From NCBI GenBank assembly GCA_018907035.1, contig JACCIC010000015.1, forward strand, positions 2,048,001 to 2,112,000: a stretch of 64,000 nt of DNA, given 5' to 3'. The notes under the pieces are model-generated. The model did not search any database. It saw nothing but the letters and a program-made list of their open reading frames with translations, and was not told where the DNA came from. The DNA comes from Sycobia sp. Sy_11. Its lineage: Eukaryota > Arthropoda > Insecta > Hymenoptera > Epichrysomallidae. This document shows positions 48,580-60,420 of this stretch, piece after piece; position 1 is the stretch's first letter; each line of letters starts with the position of its first letter. Both the position numbers and the translations under genes were made by a program.

Positions 48580-49013
48580 ATAATGTAGAAGAGTCAAAGG
48601 GGTGTGGGAATGTGCTCGTAGGAACGATATAGAGCGTTGGAGACAGGAAGCAATTTGATGATACCATTCGCCTCACTCCCCCCCCCCCCGCACCGAGTCA
48701 GCTGAACCTTTGGCGGTCGCCTCGCACTCCGCGGCCGCGCCGATAAAGGAGTTCTCAACGGTGACGTCTCCCTTTTTATTCCTCATCGATTTCTGACGTT
48801 CCATTTTTCTCGCTCCTTCTCGCTCCTTCTCGCCCCCCCTCCTCCCCCCCGCTACCTACAACCCCGTCCTCTCTCCGCATTTCTCCACGTGTTTGCCGCC
48901 GCCTCTAGACGGGCGACTGCCGTCCGCCGTGCGCCGGGACTCGGCTCCTCGCGCCCTTCCATCTCTATATCATTCGCCGCGTCGCCGTCTCCTACCACCC
49001 CCTCTGTCTCTCT

Positions 49014-49017
<4 letters not shown>

Positions 49018-49048
<31 letters not shown>
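49018..49048. repeat. (CT)n microsatellite
   Basis: About 15 CT units, inverted relative to the (GA)n at 48542. Confidence 0.95.
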
Positions 49049-49050
<2 letters not shown>

Positions 49051-50060
49051 CGAGTCTATTTCTGCCCCCTATACTGTTTCCAGTACCGTATGATATATAG
49101 GGCGGGATATGTGAAAATTGTCCATTACTCGGCTGGCCTCCCGAGTCCGCGCCACTTCTGCCTCTACCCGACGCAGAAACGAAAATATAACATCTGAGGT
49201 AATGGGATGATGCTTTGGGGTATTTTTTTTTCGCAAGTTCGCGATTAAAAAAAATGATCGTTCGAATAATCTATGTATGTAATTATTTATGAAACGAATT
49301 AGTTACTCTAGATTTATCTACGCCAAGTTCGAATGACTTTGTGAGATAGCGATTAGAATTCCGTGATGAAATAGCAGTAGTGCATGTGCGGTTTTGGTTA
49401 GACACGAGTTATATCCTTGATTTTCAGCTGGGCGCAAAGTTTAACAATTAATCGTTTTCATTGAAATAAATTCAAGTGATGTTTGTTTCTATTAATTAAA
49501 GAAAATCTTGCCTTTCGCAGGCCAATGGATCATCGGTCGCGTAAAAGTTGACACGCTCGTTTTGCTCCCTTTTACGGGGAAAAAAGTATCGATTAATTTT
49601 CTACACCACAGCTTTTTGCGCGTGCATATGAACGTGCAAAGGGCAAATATTAACCATGGTTTCGTCAAAAAAAAAAAACGCCGAATCCGCGCTCGTCCGT
49701 TACCCGTTTACTCCCTATTCTGCTCCGCTATTGCGCGGCCACGGCGCATTCGTTCGTGGGCAGCGAGAGACAGAGAGAGAGTGAGAGGGGGGGGAGAAGC
49801 AAAAAAAAAAAGAAAGAAAGAACCATATTCAGGCAGTGGTCGATGCTCGGTCAAGCCGAGCACAAAAGCGCCGATGTAACGGACGAGCGAGCGCGCTTTC
49901 TCCGTTACACGTCACGGGCCCGCTCCCATTGTGAATTCAAAAATAACATTGACGTTTACCAGCGCTGGGGTTGCGGTAAGGGGGGGGGGTGGGGAATACG
50001 TAGGATGCTCTCGCATCGTTCTGTAATGCGACTGTTTTACTTGAATTCGTCGCGCGTTTA

Positions 50061-51480
50061 GTAATGCAGTTTTTTCGTTTTGTCGTTCGTGATAAAGATA
50101 TGGGAATTCGATAAATTTAATTTTAAGATAAAGGAAAATGAAGCCAAATTTATGGCTTAGATCTGAACAAATTGAAATTATCCGAAGATCAATTGTTTCT
50201 AATTTTCAATTAATACGACTAAGGAATAGCCGTAGAAAAGATATCGCCCATCTCTATCTAAATTCAGATAACTGCCATTCTGTCTAAAATATGAACATTG
50301 AAATTCATTTTGAAATTCATTGTATTGTTCATGAACATAGAAGTATATTATTACATATGAATACAACCCTTACCAAAATTCCTGCATATTACTTGGGTTA
50401 TTTATTTGTTAAATTGCAAATATATTGTCAATAATACGGAGTGGTATACGACTTCCAATTATCCAATCTCAACATTTACAATTGAAGAGCACTTTTAACA
50501 TTGATAGAATTCTGCGTCGAAGAAATCGATAGCCGTATATTTGAAGTTTTTAAATATATCCACCCTGGAATTTTATTTAGTGCGTTCGTTTCTTTTGCAA
50601 TTTTCCCCATCGCTAAAATATCCTTCCTTAAAAATTCCGACTAGAGTGTATTTGTGATCGTATTCTACATCGAGAAAAAACCGGAGCACTCAGTTCTAAA
50701 ATTTTGAAATTTATCCACGTACCTATTTTCGGAAGTTTAATAAAGTGTGACTTTTTTCCATTATCTGGACTTTTAATGTTCGATCTTAAAGATTTCAACA
50801 AGAATTTCTTTGCGCCGTATCGTTCTAAAAAAAAATTCTACATAACATTACAAAATTAGCATTGTTGAACATTCTTTTATGATAAATAGAATCAGATATA
50901 CTATAAGGAACAATTTACAATTGAACTTACAAATATATATTTATAACTTTTTAGTTTTTATAAAATCACATGTTTACAATTATATTACATGAGTATAATT
51001 ATATTACATGATATATAAGACTGTCCTTGTTTAGAATCACATCTATAGACTCTGAAAAATCTAAGAAATTACTACTAAATAATGAAAATAATAATTTATA
51101 ACAATTATTTAATACACTACTTTCTGTATGAAATAATATTTTTATAGAATATAAAATTATTCATTTTATGAATAAAATGAATAAATGAATAAATAAATCG
51201 ATAATTTCGTAATAAAATATTGTTAGGAAATATAGTTCGAAAATTTATTTATATAAAACATATATTTTTAAGAATATCTTAACCGTCCAATCGTTTTAAT
51301 ATATAAATATTTTCGAAAATTGACTGTCGATAATTCGACTATCATCGTAAGTTACGTACATTAAAACTTTGTGTTTACGTAAATTTATCATATCTTTACA
51401 TATTGCGAAAACTTTTTTGCATTACTTTCTAATTTAATATTGAATCAAAAAAAAAATTTTTAATTTCCATCGATTTCATA
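50061..51480. other. AT-rich stretch without features
   Basis: No gene, repeat or regulatory pattern stands out apart from short direct repeats such as AATTATATTACATGA near 50980-51010. Confidence 0.55.
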
Positions 51481-51980
51481 AGATCAGCAGATCGTTGTAT
51501 ATTTTCGATAGAGTGACAGAGAACGCGTTCATCATTCTCCGACGCAAATGATTCGGGGAAAAGAAAGTCCGGAGTGAAAAATTCACGACCCGCTGAACGC
51601 GCGACCCTAAATATTTTGGTCTCCGCCGTAACTCGCCGCGGGGCAGAAACTGCCTCATCGATAGAAGCGGAATGCGGTCCTGGAGGAGCTGCCTGCTGGG
51701 GAAGTAGAGCAAGAGAGACAGGACGCTCGACGAGCGGCTCGAATAACCGCTCTGCGAAGAAACTTCCGCGCGCGTGGCGCCGAGAGGGTGGGCGGGGCGG
51801 TGCCATGGTCAGAATCTTGAATTTCACGAGGGCCATTAATTATGCACGCCCGACAAGAGCAAAACCAAAAGTCCGTTCTTCGCCGCGGTGGTGGATTCTT
51901 CGATCCCTCCCCCTCCCCTTTTACTATCAAAAGCAACCACTGGTCGCCCTATCTGTACAAACCGCCCTCATTATCTCTGC

Positions 51981-52016
51981 CTCTCTCTCTCTCTTTTCTC
52001 TCTCTCTCTCTCTCTG
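51981..52016. repeat. (CT)n microsatellite, interrupted
   Basis: CT units with a TTTT interruption in the middle. Confidence 0.9.
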
Positions 52017-53708
52017 TCTTTTATTCACAATGTAAATATTGATAATTTAGCTTCGAAGCAGAGTGTGGAATCAGTGCGACGTTTTGGCGACGACGAAACT
52101 GCGACGAAAGTAAGCGGACCGCGAGGCACATCTATGCTGTGCGCGCGTCTATGGTGAATAGCATTTAATATAGTCGATAGAGCCCGAGTTGAAAACTGTA
52201 CTAATTTATAGCGAGATGGTTCGACGTCTCGCACACATAGCCACTTCGCTGTACACTGGATTCGGTGGTCGTAAGCGATGAGGATCGAATGCGATGTATC
52301 TGTCGTTCGCTTATGCGGTACTAGGATGGGAAGAGACAGAGAGAAAAGGAGGGAGAGAGACGGGCGAGAATGAAATGCGAGGAGAGCTGAGTCAGTGAAC
52401 ACTTTTTTCAATTCTCAACGGTGGAGCTTTAATGTTAATTCGAGCGAAAGAGCTAACGAAAACATTAATCATAATCAGTACTTAATTTCATCAAATGCAC
52501 GCGGAATATTGGACTGATCAGCGGATTATCATAAACTTTGTTGCAGAGCTCTGTAACTTCTAATTAAATTTAGAGGGAGGGGATGTTCGGGTGTGATAAA
52601 TAAATAAATAAATAAATAAGTAAATAAATAGTTAAGACTAAATTGGAATTTATTAAATAAACGCACGAGGCATAAAAAACCTCCACTCAGCGAGTCGAGG
52701 AAAAAGCCGATATTACAACTGTTATGGATTAGTTATACAAAGGTTTCTATAAGTAGGCGCGCGTGAAAGAACGTAAAATTTAAGTCATACAAGCCAAAGC
52801 ATCACGATTATGGATGAGTTTAATACAACGATTGGAGAACTGCGAGGGCGATATTGAACCGGGAAAAAATCACATCGGTCCGCGCGACTTTAATAGAACC
52901 AAACCGAATCATTCGAAGGCACAGAACGGAACGAATACTTTTCTCTGTGTTCATTGCTTGGTGCGGGAGGAAGCATGGGGGATCTACCGTCTCTGGACAT
53001 AAACCTTTCTTTTTCGGGCCATGTCTCGTATCCAAACAAACTTTAATTTTATCGAAAATTGCTACAAATATATAATAAATATGATCATGTAATTTATGCT
53101 ATTAAATTCATCTTAAATATTGTATAAATATTTTCAAATTTCATAGACATTAATTACACGTAAGAAAAATAAAAATTTATTGTCTTGACTAATATAATTT
53201 ATTACTTTAAGAATACTTTTTAACAGCAATTTAGTATGTTATTTATAATACAATTAAAAAGTACGTTATCTTCAAAAATGACAATGAGTATCGACAGAAT
53301 TTCGTAAAAGCTCATATTTGTTTATTGGTGAAAACTTTTGCATAAGAATTTTATGGTAAACATTATACATTAAATATGATTAATTATCATATGAATGGTT
53401 CTTTTTTATCATGTCCCGTCTTTATATTCATTTTTAATTTCAAATTCTCATTAAGCTCTTCTCTGATAAGACGATTTCTTTTAAGCTTCGTAAAACGAAC
53501 ATTTCAAAAGCGGAACTAATCTCCCATATTTCGAACTGATTTATGCATGAAAAATAATAATAATTCGACAACGACTCTGTCGCTACAGCAACTCTGTGTC
53601 TATTCGTGAAACGTCCATGCTACTTATTCAAAAGTACGACATTGATGCAAGTAACATTATTACACTTAAGTATATAAGCGCGCTCGTAGCATAACTAAAG
53701 TGTAAACA

Positions 53709-53711
<3 letters not shown>

Positions 53712-53757
<46 letters not shown>
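53712..53757. repeat. (TA)n microsatellite
   Basis: About 23 TA units. Confidence 0.95.
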
Positions 53758-53758
<1 letters not shown>

Positions 53759-54120
53759 CAAACGCGGAACGGATAAAGTATCGATGGCAAATGACAAATG
53801 GAAGATGATGCAGGAAACCGTATAGAGAGGGGCGAGACTACAATGGTTTCATAATACGGGGAACCGAAAGCTACGCTAAAGCTCAGTCGGACGGAAAAAA
53901 ATGGAAATGACGCGCCCGCGTTAACACGGTTGAGTCACACGATCGAGAGGGAGAGAGAGAGAAAGACAAAGAAAGAGACAGAGAAACAGACAGACAGAAA
54001 GAGGGCGAGAGTCCAGACACAGCGAGAACCCCGAAGGGTGCTTACAATGTCGCCGAGTTCGGAAAAGACAGGGGATTGGGAGGGGGTGGGGGAGCTGCCC
54101 TTTCTTAGGATAAAGTAGCC

Positions 54121-54458
54121 TTCTAGAATATCGATCTGCTTTTCAAACGAAGGAGGAATAATTCATCCCGTAGTACCCCCTATCCCCCTACACTCTCTCT
54201 CTCTCTCTCTCTCCCCTCTCTCTCCCTCTTTTCCTTTTTATAGCACTCCTTAAACAATGGAGTTTCTGAAGTAAAAAAAAGAAGATTTGTTTAACTATTT
54301 ATTTCCTTGAAATAACTGGCTCTTCAGAATATCGACAGAATCTATAAAAGATAAAGTCGAATGAAAGTTGGACTTTTTAAACACATTAACATACTCGTTG
54401 ATAACCATAGTTTTTGTTCAATAGTGATTAATCGATTATTTATAAGAACTTTCATTGT

Positions 54459-54506
<48 letters not shown>

Positions 54507-57102
54507 TTATTATTGCATTGAATAAAATAAGTAATTGTAATACATCTATAAAAATATTATATACAAATTAAGTATATTAAAAATATAAACATTCAGTAAC
54601 GGGCCATGCACATAAATAAATTATTTTATTATAAACAATATTATTCTTATATTAAAATAAATTTCAAGTATAGAAATGATTATATGTACTTTTTAAAAAA
54701 TTCAAAACAGAAAATCATTATGATATCAATCAATAAGTATTTAATTGAACAAGCATTAAATCAATCATATTTGAAAAATGTAAAGAAAACAGTGACCATT
54801 AAAATATGCTCGATGATGTCTCCATTATTGCAATAAATATTTCGTTGAGAATATTTACGATAATGCCAATTTATCAGACAATAAATTCCGTACTCGAGCT
54901 CGCAATGTTAATCTTTTGCATTAATGCTGACGCAATGTTTCGATAATTGAAAAATAAGTAGCTGTATTTTCAAACATTTCACCTGGATGGATATTCTGGA
55001 TTAAGTAAATATTGTTTGAAAAATTTGTAAGCCTGTAATCTATATCAATGTACATTTTTACCAGCGTTCGTATTTTTTTTCATCAACATTCGTACATAAT
55101 ATTGTGGAGCATAAACGTACTTTTCTCAATTGATTACCGAAATTGATGTTTAAGCAATAACAGAATTTTTATATTACTTCTTTAAAACTATAGGCTATCA
55201 ACGTTATATTTAAATAAAAAAAATTATAATATATGATAGGAAAAAAATGGGTTATGAAAGTTTAAGTTTGTTTTATCAAACCAGCAAGTAATAATTTGTT
55301 GATGTTAAAATTTTTAATTCTGTTTATTTTGCTTATAATTGGAACAATTAAATTGGAACAATAGAATTATAAAATTTTAAGTTTTTTAATAAAGACAATT
55401 TTTTCGAGGACTTTAAAGTCAGTGTTCTTCAAAAAACCCTCGATAGTGTCCATTCAAAGCACTACCAAAAATGTCCAGATATCTCAAATATAAAATTTGC
55501 TTTTTTGATTGATTGGCAAAAAACTTTGACAACGCTTAATCGAGCGTAGTTAATATTTTAAAAATATATTGTTAATTGAATTTTGTATCCATTAAATGGG
55601 CAGGATTTTTAAAAAAAAATATATATTTCAGCTGGAAATTCATCTATTATTTTTTTTTTAATTTACCTTTACTTTTTTCAATTGTACAGATCTATTTAGC
55701 AGGCTAACTAGAATTTTTTTCAGTTACGTTAATATTGGTAGACGACTGTAATTAGGCCAAGTAGTAGAAATTTTTTTCATTTATTATTTTTTATATATTT
55801 TCATACATTATTTTATTTTGTAGAGAGGTTTTTTTTTATTATATTCTGTTGTTATTTAATTATAGCATCTATTAAATAGATGGCAAAGTTGTTCAAGGAC
55901 TTTGTCAAATATATTACTTTATTACACACTAGACGAAAATTGTTGCTAAATATATACCAGCAAGCCCGGCAATAATAATCCAAATATTCCGCGTATAGAC
56001 GCAGCAAATTGGTCGGTACGTGCAACTCAATGGCCCCAGAGGCGTCGATCGTACCACCCGCCATTAACACACCGGAACATCACGAAGAGCTTGAAAAGAG
56101 AGCAATTACCGGTTGGTCAGGCGTAACAAGAGAGAGAGGAAGAAAAGAGAGGAGAGAGAGAGAGAGAGAGAGACAGAGAGGTCGAGAGACAGGGCACGAA
56201 GAGAGGCTAGACGATGCTAAAAATATCCCTGAGCCTAATTAAAGGAGCGAAGCGCGGCAAAACTACTACGAGCTGCAGCAACGGAGAAGAATTACAGGAG
56301 CGGCCGTGGACGTTCGTTAGCGAGGGGATGATAAGCAGGCGGGAGAGAGAGGGGGCGATAGTATCTAGTGCCAGACCCGGCAAGCTGAAAGTGGGTGAAG
56401 TTTGAAAGTAAATTTTAGTTTCAGAATAGCATTACATCGTTCTGGGTTGGTCAAAAAATAAAAGAAAAAGTTTTTAGAACCAATAACCGCAATATTTCTT
56501 TTTTTTTTATATTCTTTTTTTTATAATTAAAAAAAATTTTTCTTTTTTTTTATCTTATCGGAAGTAAATAAATTTTTCACTGGTAAAATTTACCAAACCG
56601 AAAACATTGCCCAGAATCTCTATTTTATTTCGATAATTCTTTTAACGAATAATCTATGTAAATTCGAACTTAAATTTCTAAGACATCGTAATTTACTTAT
56701 AGTCGGTATATACTCGTATCAATGCATTCATTAACTATCGATGGATTAACATTTTTAAAGCCCTCGACCGAAATAGCAGTTTTACACTAGTAATAAACGT
56801 TCAAAAATATGATAAAGAAATGAGGACAATTAATTTTGCTTATTTGAAAGTCAGTGAAAAAAACATTTTTTTTGATACAGAAGAGTAAGGTTTGTCAAAC
56901 CAATTAGTAAGATTTGTCAAACCTACACCTATGCTTTTAATTAAATAGCCCCTCATATCTTATAAAACGACTTGGATTTCTCTTTATTAAAGAAAAACTT
57001 ACCTTTTTTCTGTTCGTGCATCGAAAAGAATTTTGTTTAATCGAAAATATATATTTACTTTCATACAATTCTCATTTTTGATCTTGAAATTTTTAACGTA
57101 AA

Positions 57103-57109
<7 letters not shown>
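54121..57109. other. AT-rich stretch with a small GC-rich island at 56.03-56.41 kb
   Basis: Contains (CT)n near 54192-54213, (TA)n at 54461-54501 and (GA)n at 56152-56173 within a CpG-rich patch. Two 18-base near-identical direct repeats lie at 56884-56901 and 56906-56923. No gene supported. Confidence 0.5.
54461..54501. repeat. (TA)n microsatellite
   Basis: About 20 TA units. Confidence 0.95.

Positions 57110-57154
<45 letters not shown>
57110..57154. repeat. (TA)n microsatellite
   Basis: About 22 TA units, 30 bases left of the perfect hairpin. Confidence 0.95.
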
Positions 57155-57160
<6 letters not shown>

Positions 57161-57184
57161 TAAATATATATTATATTTATTTAT

Positions 57185-57253
57185 TATAAAGTTACTATGT
57201 TTATAGGTAATATATAATAAATAAATATTACCTATAAACATAGTAACTTTATA
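57185..57253. repeat. Perfect 29-bp inverted repeat with 11-base loop
   Basis: The left arm at 57185-57213 and right arm at 57225-57253 are exact reverse complements (core AAGTTACTATGTTTATAGG). The loop is A/T only. A 29-base perfect stem is too long and too exact for chance; it probably arose by template switching or fold-back repair. Confidence 0.92.
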
Positions 57254-57259
57254 CGTACT

Positions 57260-59140
57260 GAAGCTATTTTTCTAAATATTAAAAATATCGCGAAGACACA
57301 CCTGTAAGTGTTCCAACATTTTTTTATCTTTCACTTTTCTGTTCGAGCGCAATCTAAATATCGCGCCACCCGATGACTGGTATCGAGAAATAAATCATCT
57401 ATTCGACAGGCATTGTTCAGCAAAGATACAACTGTTATGCAATTTCGAAATTCACTTTATTCGGCATACGTATTTCAGGCTGTATAATTCGTATACTGCG
57501 TGTATCACAGCTATTTATGACCTTTCAGTAATTTTGTCCGATCGACATCGTATGCCTGAGCATATACAATTGACTACTTTCTCGACGATATTTGCTAGTT
57601 TTAATTATTTTTTTTATATTGCGTAGTTAAATTTTCATTATCGGCATATAAATGATTTTTTTTTGTGTAAGCATAAACTTTTCTATCAAAAAATAGACAT
57701 TATCACAATTAGAAAATCTTCATAGTCCATAAGTTTCTCTGAAAAAACTTACAAAATTATGGGTTGCGCGAGATAACTAGTAAAAATCTGCGCTAATCTT
57801 TCACTTCGCATACAAGGAGAAAGATTTTGATAAAAATTTCAGAGCGGACATTGAAACACTTTGTTAAGCAGCAAAGATAACACATTCTACCCTTTGTATA
57901 GTCAAGTGTTCACCGTTTTTTTTTTCTGAAATGAGAAGATTTTGCAATGGAACAAATTCTTTCTTCGTCTACCATAGACTGTGTCGTTTGAAGCGAGCGA
58001 AAAAAAATTCCACAATATCCATCGAATAAATCGTGCAATAAACTTCTTTTTAACCTAAGTTTTTTTCTTTGAACAAATTTGAAATCTTTTTATGTTATCT
58101 TCGGTTTTAAGTTCGGCGTATCCCCTTTAAGCATTGGATACGGTTTTGCTTTGCTTCATTCGGTAAAACATTTACGGTTCACGGCTTGTAGTAATTAATA
58201 TTTCGTAATGCACGCAATGTGCTTCGATCTAATTAATCTGGGAATTACCGATTAGCAATAAATTATTAACAATCGTGCTCGACATTGCACGCGGATCGAG
58301 CTTAATAACGTGGAAACTCGGATATTATTTCGAGGATTAATTGAAAAATAATGCGGTTAAATTCTCTTCAATAAATAAATTTTTAATGAATTGTATATGC
58401 AGTGTGACATTAATATATTGTAGAATTAAAATGATTGAGTGGAGGATAAAATTTCGTAATGGAAAGCTGTTAGAAATTGTTCGATTGAACAATTGTGCTA
58501 GAAGTCTGACTTATGATGATTTTACTACTGGATATACGGTTCTCATAGGTGTACATAGTATATTCACGTAACATAATCAAATTATTGAACTTCTTATTCA
58601 TCTGAAAATTCTAAGTCACAATTGCATATGCCTTTGTCTTTAGTTCCACGTATTCATTTCTGAATTTTCTTTGGTATATTACTTTCGTCCAGGCGATGCC
58701 TTCAAGTTTTCATTGATATTCGTAACATTTTATTACAATTTATTCTTACAAAGTTTCACAGTAATTCAATGAAAGCACTGTCTTACCATCCTCATGACTA
58801 ATTAAAAAAGCCTGCTGACTATGTATTAGCATACTAATTATAGAAGTTCCAAGTAGAAGAGTGCTAATAAGTCACTGTAGATTATTTATTCGAGTAAAAA
58901 GTTAGCTCGCTTCTTTGAACTGTCGTATACATGCGCTAACTTTTCACGTCTCCAAGATATAAATACTGTCGCTTCAATTTTGCTTATTTAGCTTTCAAAA
59001 AAAAAAAGATATGCCTCGTGTGTTAAATTATAACATCACAGGGCCGAGCTAGTACTTGGTCCAGCGCCATTTTTAGCAATCCGAATTATTATAAAATATC
59101 TAACTGCAATGATTTCAAAGAGCAATAACTTCAATAAAAA
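57260..59140. other. AT-rich stretch with a possible homeodomain-rich enhancer
   Basis: No gene supported. At about 58190-58350 the sequence is more balanced and holds several TAATTA or ATTA cores (TAGTAATTAATATT, CTAATTAATCTGG, ACCGATTAGC, GGATTAATTG). That pattern would fit a developmental enhancer. Confidence 0.4.
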
Positions 59141-59328
59141 TTTACCTAGTAAAAACAGTGACGAGGGTTCGAAACGAAGGGACAATAAAACTAGAGCAGC
59201 GTCTGCCAAAAGATGTCTTAATTTTAAACGACTTGGCGTTACTTCATTCCACCTTCTTCAAGGTTTTACGACAGGTTTCCTTTTCTTCGGAGCCTCAGAC
59301 TTTTTCCTATTCACCCCTCTCTCGTTCT

Positions 59329-59330
<2 letters not shown>

Positions 59331-59379
<49 letters not shown>
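59331..59379. repeat. (CT)n microsatellite
   Basis: About 24 CT units, the longest CT tract in the window. Confidence 0.95.
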
Positions 59380-59381
<2 letters not shown>

Positions 59382-60050
59382 CCTGTCTACTGTATACAAA
59401 GCTATACGAATAAATTCTCATCAATCTATCTATCTCCCTCACTGTCATTCTGGTTAAGACGAGCGACATCGATCTACACGACCGGTAGAACTCGAAAAAG
59501 CTCGTTTGGTGCAGCGTCGATCCGAAAATTAATGCCCCGCCGCAGGACGGAGTTGCTCCCTTCGAAAAGGCCGGGATAGGGAGGAAGGGCAGGAATGAGA
59601 TCGAGAAAAACAGTTAAGTGCTGTGACGCAGGGGGGGGGGGTAAGAGGGAAAATATTACGTATACCCGCCCAAGCGAGGAAAATGGGAATTTCCCAACTC
59701 CTTTTGTCATGTAAATTTCGGTCGGTTTTTCGCGGCGAATAAAGGGTCGGCCAGCGCGCCGCGATGGAGAGACCACAAAAGACGCAAATGCGACAGCTCT
59801 TTTTTTTTTTTTTTTTTAACGAAACTCGAAAATCCAGCGAGTACGGGTAATTAAAATAAAAGCGAAAAAACACAAAACAAAGAAAACAAAGGACCTTCGC
59901 TTAATTTTCCGATCAATAGCATGCCGCAGCTCGAGCTCGCGAGCGTTAGCGCAACTCATCCGTGTAGAAGCGACGGCTCTTGTTCGTCGTTCGAGGCGGA
60001 GATGCGGGGGGAGGGATCGAGAAGCGAACTCGCAAACTAGAAAAAAAACA

Positions 60051-60074
60051 GAGAGAGAGAGAGAGAGAGAGAGA
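60051..60074. repeat. (GA)n microsatellite
   Basis: About 12 GA units. Confidence 0.95.
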
Positions 60075-60420
60075 CAGCCGCGTCGCCGCGTTCGCGTTCG
60101 TCGAAAAATGCGGCGGGGCAGAGGGGGCGCGGGAATTCGCCTCGTTCTCTTATGATTGGCGCGCGCCCGCTCGCTCGCGCACTTTCCTCCTTTCTTCTTT
60201 CCTCGTAAAGCCGAGGGCGAAGGCAACGGGTCAAATGCTCCAGAAGTGAAGTGTAAGAGGGAACGAGCTGGCTGGCGGGGGGGGGATGGGGGAGGCAGAG
60301 AAAAGGCGTATATCGCGTTTCTGTTTTTACGGTAAATTTAGGCAGCCAAGCGCTACGGTCGAGCTCGCGGCAGTAGAGCAGAGGCACGTTTTTAGTACCG
60401 ACACGCTGCAATAACTGAAA

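Larger units (their letters stand above)
48180..50060. other. Large CpG-rich island, about 48.2-49.2 and 49.5-50.06 kb
   Basis: GC-rich sequence holds (GA)n at 48542-48569, (CT)n at 49018-49048, several G or C homopolymers of eight to eleven bases and a strong G-quadruplex motif at 48391-48418. TTGCCTTTCGCAG before 49522 resembles a 3' splice site, and GGTTGCG followed by GTAAGG near 49976 resembles a donor. The segment between them (about 454 bases) has stops in all frames or low-complexity Lys/Arg translation, so at most it is a non-coding exon. Confidence 0.45.
51480..54120. other. GC-rich islands with CT, AATA and TA repeats
   Basis: CpG-rich sequence at about 51530-52400 with a (CT)n tract (51981-52016) is followed by an (AATA)n-like tract at 52596-52630, (TA)n at 53712-53757 and a GA-rich patch at 53940-54010. 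Reading frames up to 153 codons exist on both strands in the first island but translate to Arg/Ser-rich sequence with no domain. I could not support an exon. Confidence 0.45.
59150..60420. other. CpG-rich island flanked by inverted CT and GA tracts
   Basis: (CT)n lies at 59331-59379 and (GA)n at 60051-60074, with GC-rich sequence between and beyond them. G homopolymers lie near 59631 and 60278, and there is a T run at 59802. Minus-strand frames of 100-136 codons cover the island but translate to Arg/Ser/Pro-rich, repeat-derived sequence without a domain. Confidence 0.45.

Noticed and set aside
51574..52035. Plus-strand frame of 153 codons in a CpG island
   Set aside because: Arg/Ser-rich and ending in translated CT repeat; opposite-strand frames of similar length exist, as expected in stop-poor GC-rich DNA.
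59529..60411. Minus-strand frames of 114-136 codons
   Set aside because: Overlapping frames in all phases across a CpG island with Leu-Ser repeat runs; no single frame is favoured.
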